From a virus: a DNA stretch of 46,043 bases. Location: positions 1 to 46,043 of the IMG/VR virus record IMGVR_UViG_3300046004_000860. One strand, 5' to 3'. Position 1 is the stretch's first letter; each line of letters begins with the position of its first letter. The position numbers and the translations under genes were made by a program. The notes below the pieces were generated by a model. That model was not told where the DNA came from, did not search any database, and worked only from the letters and a program-made list of their open reading frames with translations. Shown here in pieces: positions 31,366 to 39,774 of this stretch.

Positions 31366-32633
31366 TGTCTGAAGCCGCCCACTCCCTGTGGTCTGCCTCG
31401 AAGTTCGAGAGCCTGATGCTCTGCCCCGGCAAGATCGTGCTCGAGGCCGGCAAGCCCAACAGCACCAGCAAGTACGCTGCTGAAGGTACTGCTGCGCACC
31501 AGGTACTGACCTGGGCGCTGCAGGAGGACCGGCCCGCCGCTGCTTACATCGGCCGCGTGATCGAGGCCGATGGCTTCATCTTCGAGGTGGACGAGGACAT
31601 GGCCCGCCACGTCCAGGTCTGCGTCGACTACGCCGCGGATCTCAAGGGCGACGACGGCATCGTGTTCGCCGACATCCGCGTGAACTACGCCCAGTACCTG
31701 GACACACCAGAGCTCGAAGCCTGGGGCACCGCCGACGTGATCATCGCCCGGGGCACCGAGCTGATCGTGGTCGACTTCAAGTACGGCATGGGTGTCGAAG
31801 TCTCGGCCGAGAAGAACCCGCAGATGTCGCTGTACGGCCTGGGCGCGCTCCAGCAGTTCCACGGCGTGGTCGCCGACTTCGATCGCGTGCGCATGGCCAT
31901 CAGCCAGCCCCGCATCAAGACGGCGCCCAGCGAGTACGACATCACTGTCGAAGAGCTCGAGGCCTGGGGCCGTGGCGCTGCGCGCAGTGCTGTGAACAGC
32001 TGCAAGGCTGCGCAACTGAGCAAGGACCACGCTGAGTTCGACGCGACCTTCCTGCGCCCGTCCGAAAAGGGCTGCAAGTTCTGCAAGGCTAAGGCCACCT
32101 GCCCTGCCCTGCGCGCCGAGGTTGCCAGCACTGTGGCCCTGGAAAGCTACGCCGCAGACCCTGAAGAGTTTGCCGACATGGAGCCGCTTACACCGACCGG
32201 CGCCAGCGACGAAGCCTGGCTCGCTGCGTGCCTGGACAAGGCCGACCTGATCGAGGACTGGGTCAAAGCTGTGCGCGCTGAAGTTGAGCGCCGCCTGCTG
32301 GCTGGTGCTCCGGTGCCTGGCTACAAGCTGGTGCAGGGCAAGCGCGGTGCACGCCAGTGGTCTGACGCGAAGGTCGCCGAGGAAACCCTAAAGAGCATGC
32401 GCGTCAAGCTCGAGGACATGTACGACTTCAAACTTATCAGCCCGACCAGTGCAGAGAAGCTGCACAAGGCCGAGGTCATTGGCCCGCGCCAGTGGCCCAA
32501 GGTCCAGGCGCTGTTCACCCAGTCAGAGGGCAAGCCACATGTGGCACCCGCTACCGATTCTCGCCCGGCTTTGGTGGTCACGCCGGTGATCGAGGACTTC
32601 ACCGATGTGACCACCGCTGACGATCTCGCTTAA
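31365..32633 (+). CDS. DUF2800: PD-(D/E)XK nuclease with Fe-S cysteines (422 aa)
   Basis: It resembles Cas4/AddB-type nucleases. The first cysteine is C20 in SLMLCPGK, the catalytic core includes GTADVIIARG and VVDFKYG (Asp-x-Lys near residue 135), and the other three cysteines lie in GCKFCKAKATC near 236-246. Such proteins degrade or resect DNA ends. In phages DUF2800 genes stand directly before the DUF2815 ssDNA-binding protein and a family A polymerase, exactly as here. ATG 31365 overlaps the previous stop (TAATG). Confidence 0.88.
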   Translation: MSEAAHSLWSASKFESLMLCPGKIVLEAGKPNSTSKYAAEGTAAHQVLTWALQEDRPAAAYIGRVIEADGFIFEVDEDMARHVQVCVDYAADLKGDDGIVFADIRVNYAQYLDTPELEAWGTADVIIARGTELIVVDFKYGMGVEVSAEKNPQMSLYGLGALQQFHGVVADFDRVRMAISQPRIKTAPSEYDITVEELEAWGRGAARSAVNSCKAAQLSKDHAEFDATFLRPSEKGCKFCKAKATCPALRAEVASTVALESYAADPEEFADMEPLTPTGASDEAWLAACLDKADLIEDWVKAVRAEVERRLLAGAPVPGYKLVQGKRGARQWSDAKVAEETLKSMRVKLEDMYDFKLISPTSAEKLHKAEVIGPRQWPKVQALFTQSEGKPHVAPATDSRPALVVTPVIEDFTDVTTADDLA

Positions 32634-32657
32634 TTTTTCATAAAGGACTTTTCACTC

Positions 32658-33233
32658 ATGGCACAAACTCAACCTATCGGCCGCATCCTCCTCAAGAACG
32701 TGCGCCTGGCGTTCCCCAACCTCTTCGAGCCCACCACCGTGGCCGGCGAAGGCAAGCCCCGCTACAGCGCCACGCTGCTGATCCCGGCTGACCATCCGCA
32801 GATCGCGGAGATCCGCAAGGCGCAGGAAGCGATCGCCGCTGCCAAGTGGGGCGCCAAGGCTGCCGCCATCGTGCGTGGCCTCGAGAAGCAGGACAAGCTG
32901 GCGCTGCACGACGGCGACACCAAGAGCAAGTACGACGGCTTCCCTGGCAACTTCTTCATCAGCGCTGCAGCCCAAGAGAACGCAGCGCCGACCGTGATCG
33001 ACCGCGATCGCAGCCCGTTGTCGGCCCGCTCCGGCCGCCCCTACGCTGGCTGCATGGTCAACGCATCGATCGAACTCTGGGCCCAGGACAACAACTACGG
33101 CCAGCGGGTGAACGCCCAGCTGCGTGGTGTGCAGTTCTATGCCGACGGCGACAGCTTCAGCGCAGGCCGTCCGGCAGACGCTGACGAGTTCGAGGAAGTC
33201 ACCGAGGGCGCAGGCGCCGACGACTTCGCGTAA
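32658..33233 (+). CDS. DUF2815 single-stranded DNA-binding protein (191 aa)
   Basis: It starts MAQTQPIGRILLKNVRLAFP, the conserved DUF2815 opening, with an OB-fold-like middle (NASIELWAQDNNYGQRVNAQ) and an acidic tail (EFEEVTEGAGADDFA), as in phage SSBs that contact polymerase or helicase. It would coat ssDNA during replication. It lies 24 bases downstream of the nuclease gene. Confidence 0.87.
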   Translation: MAQTQPIGRILLKNVRLAFPNLFEPTTVAGEGKPRYSATLLIPADHPQIAEIRKAQEAIAAAKWGAKAAAIVRGLEKQDKLALHDGDTKSKYDGFPGNFFISAAAQENAAPTVIDRDRSPLSARSGRPYAGCMVNASIELWAQDNNYGQRVNAQLRGVQFYADGDSFSAGRPADADEFEEVTEGAGADDFA

Positions 33234-33474
33234 GGACACTGCGGGGGCTTGCTCTTCCGCACTTTGACTCACCCACAAGGTAACAAGCTGAGAGATGGGA
33301 AACACCGTCCGCCCGCAATCTTGACACGGCGGAGTTTCTGACCAGGGCCGCGCAAGCCCGTAAGTAGACAGCGGTCATCTCTCGGAACGGGTGGTTTTTG
33401 TTGAGGGCGCCCAAGTATCTGGGCATGCGCAGTAAGTCCCTGCAAGCGCTCTCACCAAAAACAGAAAGCACACA
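33234..33474 (+). other. 240-base non-coding region with RNA-like helices
   Basis: No coding signal is seen. Complementary stretches include TGCGG/CCGCA at 33240-33261, a 10-bp helix CTGAGAGATG (33288-33297) with CATCTCTCGG (33376-33385), and TCCGCC/GGCGGA enclosed by it. The region lies between the SSB gene and the HNH gene and may be a structured leader, or mobile sequence brought in with the HNH gene. I could not match it to a known RNA class. Confidence 0.45.
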
Positions 33475-33960
33475 ATGGAAAATTGGAAAGACATCCCGGG
33501 CTACGAGGGCCGCTACCAGGTAAGCGACCTGGGCAGGGTGAAAGCACCAGAGCGCCGCGTTCGGTTTGTAAGCAAGGCGGGCCGCGAGGCTTCACGAGTT
33601 CGCGCTGAGAAGCTGATGGCCACACAGATCCAGAACAATGGCTATCTGCTTGTGCATCTCATGATGGGCGAGCACCGCAAAGCGTGCACCGTTCACCGCC
33701 TGGTGGCTCAGTCCTTCCTACCGAACCCTGACGCTTTGCCAGAGGTGAACCACAAGGACGGGATCAAAACTAATTGCCGAGTCGATAACCTCGAGTGGTC
33801 CAGCCGCGTCGACAACAAACTGCATGCCGTCAAGCTCGGCCTCAACACGCAGGCAAAGCCGGTCACAGCACCCAGCGGCGTTACCTACCCGTCTATAGTC
33901 CAGGCCGCTCGCGGCGAGCGCGTTCGGGCCAAGACTGCAGCAAAGTGGGTGCAGCCATGA
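33475..33960 (+). CDS. NUMOD4-type HNH homing endonuclease (161 aa)
   Basis: The N-terminal NUMOD4 motif (MENWKDIPGYEGRYQVSDLG) is followed by the HNH core: KACTVHRLVAQSFLPNPDAL, EVNHKDGIKTNCRVDNLEW. The C-terminal end has a small DNA-binding motif (TYPSIVQAARGERVRAKTA). This is the standard build of freestanding phage homing enzymes. Its stop overlaps the polymerase ATG (ATGA), and it is preceded by 240 non-coding bases. Confidence 0.92.
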   Translation: MENWKDIPGYEGRYQVSDLGRVKAPERRVRFVSKAGREASRVRAEKLMATQIQNNGYLLVHLMMGEHRKACTVHRLVAQSFLPNPDALPEVNHKDGIKTNCRVDNLEWSSRVDNKLHAVKLGLNTQAKPVTAPSGVTYPSIVQAARGERVRAKTAAKWVQP

Positions 33961-36035
33961 GGCTCGTGTACGGCGACACAGAAACCTACAGCGAGTGCGA
34001 CCTCACAAAGTGCGGAAGCGCACGCTATGCCGAAGACGACAGCACCGAAATTACCATTGCACAGTGGGCTGTCGGGGATGAAGACCCGACCGTCTGGGAC
34101 TGCACAGCCAAGGGTCGACCCCAGGCGTTCATCGACCTGCTGCTGGCGCCAGACACCCTGTTGGTGTTCCACAACGCCGCGTTTGACATCGCCGTCATGC
34201 GAGAGGCGTGGGGCATCGACATCCCGCCCGAGAAGTTTCTCGACACCATGGTCAAGGCCCTGGCACACGGCCTGCCTGGTTCACTCGACAAAATCGGCCA
34301 GATCGTCGGCCTGCCGCAGGACCTGGCCAAGGACAAGCGCGGGCGTGAACTGATTCAGCTCTTCGCAAAGCCACGCCCAAAGGGCAGCAAGCTGCGCCGC
34401 GCCACACGAGAGTCGCACCCGAAAGAGTGGGATGAATTTTTAAGCTACAGCCGTCAGGACATCGTCGCCATGCGCGCGATCGACCAGCGTCTGCCCAACT
34501 GGAACTACCGTCCAGGCCACGCCGAACTGGATCTCTGGCACCTGGACCGCCGCATCAACGACCGAGGCATCGCCGTCGATGTGGACCTGGCGCACGCCGC
34601 GATCGACGCGGTGGCCCGTGAACAGAAGCGCCTGAAGGCTGCAGTGGTTGATGCAACCGACGGCCTGGTCACCAACGCATCTCAGCGAGACAACTTGCTC
34701 GCGTACATCTGCGCTGAGTACGGCGTCGACCTGCCAGACATGAAGGCCGACACCGTGCGCCGGCGCCTGGAAGACCCAGACTTGCCCGAGGGAGTGAAGC
34801 TGTTGCTGTCGATCCGACTCGAGGCCACGAAGACCAGCACCGCCAAGTACGCCACGCTCACCCGCGCGGTGAGTAGCGACGGGCGCCTGCGTAACACCAT
34901 GCAGTTTGCCGGGGCCTCGCGCACTGCGCGCTGGGCGCACCGCCTATTCCAGCCGGGCAACATGCCCAGGCCTGACATGAAGCAGGCCCAGATCGATGAA
35001 GGCATCGACGCGCTGAAGGCGAACTGCGCCGACCTGTTCTTCGACAACGTCATGCGCCTGACGGCCAACACCGTGCGCGGCTGCATCGTGGCGCCACCCG
35101 GCAAGAAGCTGGTGATCTCCGACCTGTCCAACATCGAGGGCCGAGGCCTTGCGTACCTGGCCGGTGAGCGGTGGAAGCTCAAGGCCTTCGCCGAGTTCGA
35201 CCAGGGCATCGGCGCCGACCTGTACATCCGCGCCTACGCTGCGGCCTTCGGCATCCCACCGGAAGAGGTCACCAAGGCCATGCGCCAGATCGGCAAGGTG
35301 ATGGAGCTGGGCCTGGGCTACGAGGGTGGCGTCGCTGCGTTCCTGACGTTCGCAGCCGTTTACGGCATGGACCTCGACGAGCTCGCCGAAGCCGTGTGGG
35401 CAGCTGCCAGCGCCGAGTCCATCGCCCAGGCGCAGGGGATGTATGCGTGGTTCAAGAAGCAGCGCCGCAGCACGCTGGGCTTGTCTGAGCGCGTCTGGGT
35501 CGCGTGCGAGGTGCTCGTGCTCGGGTGGCGCGAGGCGCACGCCAACACCAAAGCATTGTGGAAAGCCGCAGGCGACAGCGTGCGCGCTGCCATAGCTAAC
35601 CCTGGCGAGACCTTCCCCATCGGGGAACACCTCAAGGCCCGGCGCGATGGTGCCTGGCTGCGCATCCGGCTGCCCAGTGGTCGCTACCTCTGCTACATCA
35701 ATCCCAAGGTCGAGGAGGACGGGCAAATCACTTATTTTGGAGTTAATCAATATTCGAGACAGTGGGGTGCGATCAAAACGTATGGCGGCAAGCTCATCGA
35801 GAACTGCACCCAGGCCTTCGCCCGCGACATTCTGGCCTACAACATGCCGGCCGTTGAGCGTGCGGGCTTTGAGATCGTGTTGTCGGTCCACGACGAGCTG
35901 CTCACCGAGACCATGGACGGTGCGCAGGACATGGTCGGCGAGCTCTCTTCCTTGATGGCCACGGCCCCGACCTGGGCCAAGGGCATCCCGCTGGCCGCCG
36001 CCGGCTTTGAAACTTACCGTTATCGCAAAGACTAG
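33957..36035 (+). CDS. Family A DNA polymerase with 3'-5' exonuclease (692 aa)
   Basis: The exonuclease domain has Asp7/Glu9 in YGDTETYS, a second site in VFHNAAFD and YSRQDIVAM near 165. The polymerase domain has motif A DLSNIEGRGLAYLAGE near 388, motif B RQIGKVMELGLGYEGG near 445 and motif C VLSVHDELLTE near 643. All catalytic residues are present. ATG 33957 overlaps the HNH stop. The in-frame extension to 33795 lies inside the HNH gene and is not needed. Confidence 0.95.
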   Translation: MRLVYGDTETYSECDLTKCGSARYAEDDSTEITIAQWAVGDEDPTVWDCTAKGRPQAFIDLLLAPDTLLVFHNAAFDIAVMREAWGIDIPPEKFLDTMVKALAHGLPGSLDKIGQIVGLPQDLAKDKRGRELIQLFAKPRPKGSKLRRATRESHPKEWDEFLSYSRQDIVAMRAIDQRLPNWNYRPGHAELDLWHLDRRINDRGIAVDVDLAHAAIDAVAREQKRLKAAVVDATDGLVTNASQRDNLLAYICAEYGVDLPDMKADTVRRRLEDPDLPEGVKLLLSIRLEATKTSTAKYATLTRAVSSDGRLRNTMQFAGASRTARWAHRLFQPGNMPRPDMKQAQIDEGIDALKANCADLFFDNVMRLTANTVRGCIVAPPGKKLVISDLSNIEGRGLAYLAGERWKLKAFAEFDQGIGADLYIRAYAAAFGIPPEEVTKAMRQIGKVMELGLGYEGGVAAFLTFAAVYGMDLDELAEAVWAAASAESIAQAQGMYAWFKKQRRSTLGLSERVWVACEVLVLGWREAHANTKALWKAAGDSVRAAIANPGETFPIGEHLKARRDGAWLRIRLPSGRYLCYINPKVEEDGQITYFGVNQYSRQWGAIKTYGGKLIENCTQAFARDILAYNMPAVERAGFEIVLSVHDELLTETMDGAQDMVGELSSLMATAPTWAKGIPLAAAGFETYRYRKD

Positions 36036-36059
36036 GGTTTCCCCTAATAGGGAGTCTTT
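36027..36059 (+). terminator. Stem-loop at the end of the polymerase gene
   Basis: AAAGACT (36027-36033) and AGTCTTT (36053-36059) pair perfectly. The interior can form AGGG/CCCT (36034-36037 with 36042-36045) or the alternative CCCT/AGGG (36042-36045 with 36049-36052). It overlaps the polymerase stop codon and ends where the next promoter begins. The T-run is short, so termination would be partial. Confidence 0.5.
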
Positions 36060-36074
36060 AGCATGTGCTACAAT
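36059..36074 (+). promoter_or_regulatory. Promoter with palindromic operator after the polymerase gene
   Basis: TAGCATGTGCTA is a perfect TAGCA-N2-TGCTA palindrome sharing TA with the -10 TACAAT (36069-36074), with TG at 36066-36067. The same arrangement occurs at 29763. Confidence 0.7.
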
Positions 36075-36105
36075 TTAGTTATCGCCAACCAACTGAAAGA
36101 GGAAA

Positions 36106-36627
36106 ATGAAACTGACCAACTACATCCGCGACGCATTTATAAACTCTGTTATGAACGACGTGCCAGAGAAAGACTTCCACGAGGAAGGCAAAAAGATATT
36201 CGTTAAGCACTACCTCGACCTGCTACCTAAAGAAGTCCAGATGGCGTGGGTGCTGCCGAACTGCAAGGCGTACATCCAGACGCGCTACGCCAGCGTGTGT
36301 GGCCAGTCTTTTGTGGTGCCCCATGACGGGTCCAACGGCCACCGCAATGTAGACGTTCCGCTCAAGGCAAAGGACAAGATCGACGCCTTGACCGCGCAGT
36401 ACAAAACGCAGCAGGACAACCGTGCTGCACTACGTTCCAAGGTCAAGGGCGCGGCCTACGCGTGCACAACCACTAAGCAACTGCGCGAGCTGCTGCCGGA
36501 GTTTGACCGCTACTTGCCCGCCGAGGAAGAAAAGACACTGCGCACGCTGCCGGTGGTGCAGAACATCGTGGCTGATTTTGTGAAAGCCGGATGGCCCGCT
36601 GGCGCCAAGAAAGGCGGCGCAAAATGA
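36106..36627 (+). CDS. Nmad5-like protein (173 aa)
   Basis: It starts MKLTNYIRDAFINSVMNDVP and contains ALRSKVKGAAYACTTTKQLR, then FDRYLPAE. This resembles the phage Nmad5 group (nucleotide-modification associated domain 5). GAGGAAAA precedes the ATG. No clear DNA-modification enzyme is visible nearby, so its substrate is unknown. Confidence 0.6.
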   Translation: MKLTNYIRDAFINSVMNDVPEKDFHEEGKKIFVKHYLDLLPKEVQMAWVLPNCKAYIQTRYASVCGQSFVVPHDGSNGHRNVDVPLKAKDKIDALTAQYKTQQDNRAALRSKVKGAAYACTTTKQLRELLPEFDRYLPAEEEKTLRTLPVVQNIVADFVKAGWPAGAKKGGAK

Positions 36628-36794
36628 ACACACGCAAATACCCCCGCACCATGCAAGAGGCCTTCGGCCCTTACACCAGCCACCGCATAGATGACGTCGA
36701 GCGCCCGTTCGATCACCAGGACTCCATCGTCATGGTCGCGTGCGCCATCGCCGTTGCCCTGCTTGCCTTGATGGCGATCGGAGGTGTGCTGTGA
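36624..36794 (+). CDS. Small C-terminally anchored membrane protein (56 aa)
   Basis: ATG 36624 overlaps the previous stop (ATGA). A polar head (MNTRKYPRTMQEAFGPYTSH) is followed by one hydrophobic helix (IVMVACAIAVALLALMAIGG). Function unknown. Confidence 0.6.
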   Translation: MNTRKYPRTMQEAFGPYTSHRIDDVERPFDHQDSIVMVACAIAVALLALMAIGGVL

Positions 36795-36934
36795 GCTGCA
36801 ACCACGACTGCAAACAGGGTCGGCGCTGCAAGTGCGGCGACGACGATTACGCATGGCTTACTCCCCTGCTCTGGGCGATAGCCATGGTGTACGCAGCTTC
36901 GGCCATCGGCTACCTGTGGGGAGGCTGGAGATGA
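36791..36934 (+). CDS. Cys-rich membrane micro-protein (47 aa)
   Basis: GTG 36791 overlaps the previous stop (GTGA). The head (VSCNHDCKQGRRCKCGDDDY) has four cysteines and a histidine that could bind zinc, followed by a hydrophobic helix (LWAIAMVYAASAIGYLWGG). Function unknown. Confidence 0.6.
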   Translation: MSCNHDCKQGRRCKCGDDDYAWLTPLLWAIAMVYAASAIGYLWGGWR

Positions 36935-37143
36935 AGCCAGCACCAATGACAGATGAGCAGATCAAAGCGTTTGCTGGCTTGGATGCACCATTCGCCAGAG
37001 CCATCATCGCCGCCCGCGATGCACAGTGGGAGCAGATGCTGAACAAGCGCGAGGTCATCAACGATCCCGCCGAGATCCGCCGGGTGTTTGAGATCGACGA
37101 CGCCGAGATGCCACCGCCTGAATCCGGGTTCATGAAGATATGA
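36931..37143 (+). CDS. Small early protein (70 aa)
   Basis: ATG 36931 overlaps the previous stop (ATGA). It encodes MKPAPMTDEQIKAFAGLDAP and ends PPPESGFMKI. It is acidic, helical and soluble, with no recognised family. A tandem ATGAAGAT repeat follows at its stop and leads into the next ATG. Confidence 0.55.
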   Translation: MKPAPMTDEQIKAFAGLDAPFARAIIAARDAQWEQMLNKREVINDPAEIRRVFEIDDAEMPPPESGFMKI

Positions 37144-37147
37144 AGAT

Positions 37148-37318
37148 ATGAAGTGCCCCCAGTGCAAGGCCTGGACCTTCGTGCTCGAGACCCGAGTCCG
37201 CGCGAAGGACGACACCACCCGCCGGCGCTACGAGTGCGCCAATGGACATCGATTTACAACTGAAGAAAGACCTGTATGCGTGAATCAACAATCGAAGCAC
37301 ACCTCGTCAAGCGTGTGA
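37148..37318 (+). CDS. NrdR-like zinc-ribbon protein (56 aa)
   Basis: It encodes MKCPQCKAWTFVLETRVRAK, then RRRYECANGHRFTTEER: a CPxC ... CxNGH zinc ribbon with the RRRYEC/RFTTEER pattern of the NrdR zinc finger, without the ATP-cone. It overlaps the VRR-NUC start by 43 bases in another frame, unlike its neighbours, which overlap by 4. Confidence 0.6.
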   Translation: MKCPQCKAWTFVLETRVRAKDDTTRRRYECANGHRFTTEERPVCVNQQSKHTSSSV

Positions 37319-37569
37319 AGGAACTGGGCGGCGAGGTGCGCAAGGTTCAGTGGCTGGGCCGCAAAGGCGCGCCCGACCGGCTGGTGATGCTGCCCCTTTG
37401 CGGACGCTATGGCCGTGACGGCACCGTCTGCACGTTCTGGGTCGAGCTCAAGGCGCCCGGCGAAAAGGCCAAGCCGCACCAGAAGCGCGAGCACGATCGC
37501 ATGCGCGAGATGGGCCAGCGCGTCGTGGTGATCGACAGCATCGAGGGCGTCGAGGAGTTGCTGTCGTGA
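37276..37569 (+). CDS. VRR-NUC nuclease (97 aa)
   Basis: It starts MRESTIEAHLVKRVKELGGE, has GAPDR and the catalytic Glu-x-Lys in FWVELKAPGE. These are the landmarks of stand-alone VRR-NUC proteins, Holliday junction or flap nucleases in phage replication sets. Length is typical (about 95). Confidence 0.9.
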   Translation: MRESTIEAHLVKRVKELGGEVRKVQWLGRKGAPDRLVMLPLCGRYGRDGTVCTFWVELKAPGEKAKPHQKREHDRMREMGQRVVVIDSIEGVEELLS

Positions 37570-38042
37570 ACGCCGTACCCCTGCACCTGTTCGCTGGATT
37601 CCGCTACAACCCGGACACTGGGAGCATCATCGGCAAGACGCGCAGGCGAGTCGGGGTGTTGACTAAAGGAGGCTACGTGCAAGTTTCGGTGCGCGTAGCG
37701 GGCAAGGTCTACCTGGCCTACGCTCACCGGTTAGCGTTTCATTTGATGGGGCTTGATGCACCCCCGGTGGTAGATCACATCGACGGCGACAAAGCCAACA
37801 ACAAGTGGGCAAATTTGCGCGCCAGCACCAAGTCGCTCAACGCCCAAAACTTGAAGGGCCCTCGCGCCGACAACGCCGTGGGTTTTCTCGGCGTACACCA
37901 AGAACGCCGCACTGGTCGGTTTGTCGCCACGTTGCGACTCGACGGGAAGAACAAGCATGTGGGGTCTTTCGCCTCGCCCGAGGAAGCCTACGCCGCTTAC
38001 CTATCTGCTAAAACAAAATACCACCCACACAGCACGCTATGA
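37566..38042 (+). CDS. HNH endonuclease with AP2 domain (158 aa)
   Basis: GTG 37566 overlaps the VRR-NUC stop. The HNH core is AYAHRLAFHLMGLDAPPVVD, HIDGDKANNKWANLRAST, and the AP2-like domain is FLGVHQERRTGRFVATLRLD with HVGSFASPEEAYAAYL. It is a homolog in plan of the gene at 10746-11213, so this phage carries two copies of the same class of selfish nuclease in opposite operons. Confidence 0.88.
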   Translation: MNAVPLHLFAGFRYNPDTGSIIGKTRRRVGVLTKGGYVQVSVRVAGKVYLAYAHRLAFHLMGLDAPPVVDHIDGDKANNKWANLRASTKSLNAQNLKGPRADNAVGFLGVHQERRTGRFVATLRLDGKNKHVGSFASPEEAYAAYLSAKTKYHPHSTL

Positions 38043-38368
38043 AACGCACTATCCGCAAACTTAACGCCATCGCTCAGGCACAGCTGATCAAGTACATGCT
38101 CGAGGGTATTCATAGCTGCCAAGAACTGGCCGAACTGTCGGGCCTCCATGTGATAACGGTTTACCAATACGCCCGCGAACTGCACAAAGCCGGCGCTGCG
38201 CACATCAGTGCCTGGGAGAAAGACGCCCGGGGCCGCGACGTTATCAAGATTTACAGCCTCGGACCTGGCAAGGACAAGAAGCGCGAGCGCATGACGCCGG
38301 CCCAGCGCCAGGCCAAGGCCCGGTCCAAGCGCCAGCACATCGACATGATGCACAGGATGGCTGCGTGA
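38039..38368 (+). CDS. Winged-helix/HTH-like protein (109 aa)
   Basis: ATG 38039 overlaps the previous stop (ATGA). CQELAELSGLHVITVYQYAR followed by ELHKAG is a helix-turn-helix signature, with a basic tail (KKRERMTPAQRQAKARSKRQ). It may bind DNA in the replication set or regulate early genes. Confidence 0.65.
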   Translation: MKRTIRKLNAIAQAQLIKYMLEGIHSCQELAELSGLHVITVYQYARELHKAGAAHISAWEKDARGRDVIKIYSLGPGKDKKRERMTPAQRQAKARSKRQHIDMMHRMAA

Positions 38369-39774
38369 CCCTGCGTGAATACACCCCTCGTGCGTTCGCG
38401 CCCCTGGCCATGGACCACTTCAACCAGCAGGCACGCTGCGCGCTCTGGGCGAAGCCTGGTATGGGCAAGACAATTCTCACCCTCACCCACCTGGACATCC
38501 TGCACCGCGTGTGGGGCGAGAGCGCGCCGACCCTGGTGCTGGCGCCGCTGCGCGTGGCGCGTGACACCTGGGCCACAGAGGCCGGCAAGTGGCGCCACCT
38601 GCGTGGCCTGGACGTGGTGCCCGTCGTCGGCGACGTCGACCAGCGCAAGGCGGCGCTGCGCAAGGACGCGCCCGTCTATGTGAGTAACTACGAGCAGCTG
38701 CCCTGGCTAGTTGAAACGCTCGGCGATCGCTGGCCATTCGGCACGGTGGTGGCCGATGAGGCCGTGCGCCTCAAAGGCTTTCGCGTGCAGCAGGGCACCG
38801 CCCGCGCCCAGTCGCTGGGCAAGGTGGCGCATAGCAAGGTGAAGCGTTTCGTCCAGCTCACCGGCACGCCCGCCTCCAACGGCCTGAAGGATCTGTGGGG
38901 TCAGATGTGGTTTCTGGATGCAGGCCAGCGCCTCGGGCGCACCTACTCCGCGTTCGAGAACCGGTGGTTCGCGTACAAGCGCGTGATCGATGCGATCAGC
39001 AAGAAGCCCGGCATCGTGCCGGTGATCCTGCCCAACGCGCACGAGGAGATCCACGCACGCCTGGCGGATCTGTGCCTGACGCTGGACCCCAAGGATTGGT
39101 TCGACTTGAAGGACCCGATCGTAAACGTGATCGAGGTCGAGATGCCGAAGTCGGCGCGCGTCAAGTACCGCGAGATGGAGCGCGAGCTCTTCACGATGAT
39201 CGGCGACCAGGAGGTCGAGGTATTCAACGCGGCCGCGCTTTCCAACAAGTGCCTGCAGATGGCCAACGGCGCCGCCTATTTGGACCCTGAGCGCTACGGC
39301 GCCGGCGCCTGGGTGGAGATGCACCGGGAGAAACTCGACGCGCTCCAGGAGCTCATGGACGCCACCGGCGACGATCCGCTGCTGGTGTCGTATGAGTTCA
39401 AGTCCGACCGGGACCGGATAATGCGCGAGTGGCCCGACGCGCTGGACCTGGCCAAGGAAGACGACCTGGCCCAGGCCAAGGCGGGCAAGGGCAAGCTGTG
39501 GGTCGGCCACCCCCAATCAATTGGCGAAGGCATCGACGGCCTGCAGGAGCACTGCAACACCGTGGTGTTCTTTGGCCAGACCTGGAGGCTCGACCTCCAC
39601 GACCAGATCATCGAGCGCGTGGGCCCCATGCGCCAGATGCAAGCAGGCAAGGACCGCAACGTCTTTGTCCACTATATCGTAGCCAGGGGCACGGTAGACG
39701 CCGTCGTCTTGGCCAGGCGCGATGGTAAACGCAGCGTGCAGGACGCGTTGCTTGAATACATGAAAGGTCGGTGA
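38365..39774 (+). CDS. SNF2-type DNA helicase/translocase (469 aa)
   Basis: GTG 38365 overlaps the previous stop (GTGA). Motif I AKPGMGKT is at residues 29-36, motif II VVADEAVRLKG near 130, motif III QLTGTPASNG near 166, and the C-terminal motifs are WVGHPQSIGEGIDGLQ and DLHDQIIERVGPMRQ. The DEAV form of the DEAx box and a Pro in place of the usual second Arg in the last motif (ERVGPMRQ versus QRxGRxxR) are small departures from the family. Confidence 0.9.
   Translation: MTLREYTPRAFAPLAMDHFNQQARCALWAKPGMGKTILTLTHLDILHRVWGESAPTLVLAPLRVARDTWATEAGKWRHLRGLDVVPVVGDVDQRKAALRKDAPVYVSNYEQLPWLVETLGDRWPFGTVVADEAVRLKGFRVQQGTARAQSLGKVAHSKVKRFVQLTGTPASNGLKDLWGQMWFLDAGQRLGRTYSAFENRWFAYKRVIDAISKKPGIVPVILPNAHEEIHARLADLCLTLDPKDWFDLKDPIVNVIEVEMPKSARVKYREMERELFTMIGDQEVEVFNAAALSNKCLQMANGAAYLDPERYGAGAWVEMHREKLDALQELMDATGDDPLLVSYEFKSDRDRIMREWPDALDLAKEDDLAQAKAGKGKLWVGHPQSIGEGIDGLQEHCNTVVFFGQTWRLDLHDQIIERVGPMRQMQAGKDRNVFVHYIVARGTVDAVVLARRDGKRSVQDALLEYMKGR

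Noticed and set aside
33795-33956. Upstream in-frame extension of the DNA polymerase
   Set aside because: It lies within the HNH gene. The family's usual N-terminus (MRLVYGDTETYS) begins exactly at ATG 33957, which has the ATGA overlap.
33234-33960. Group I intron containing the HNH gene
   Set aside because: Neither flanking gene is interrupted: the SSB has its normal acidic tail and the polymerase its normal start. I could not identify the conserved P/Q/R/S core, so only a possible structured RNA is reported.
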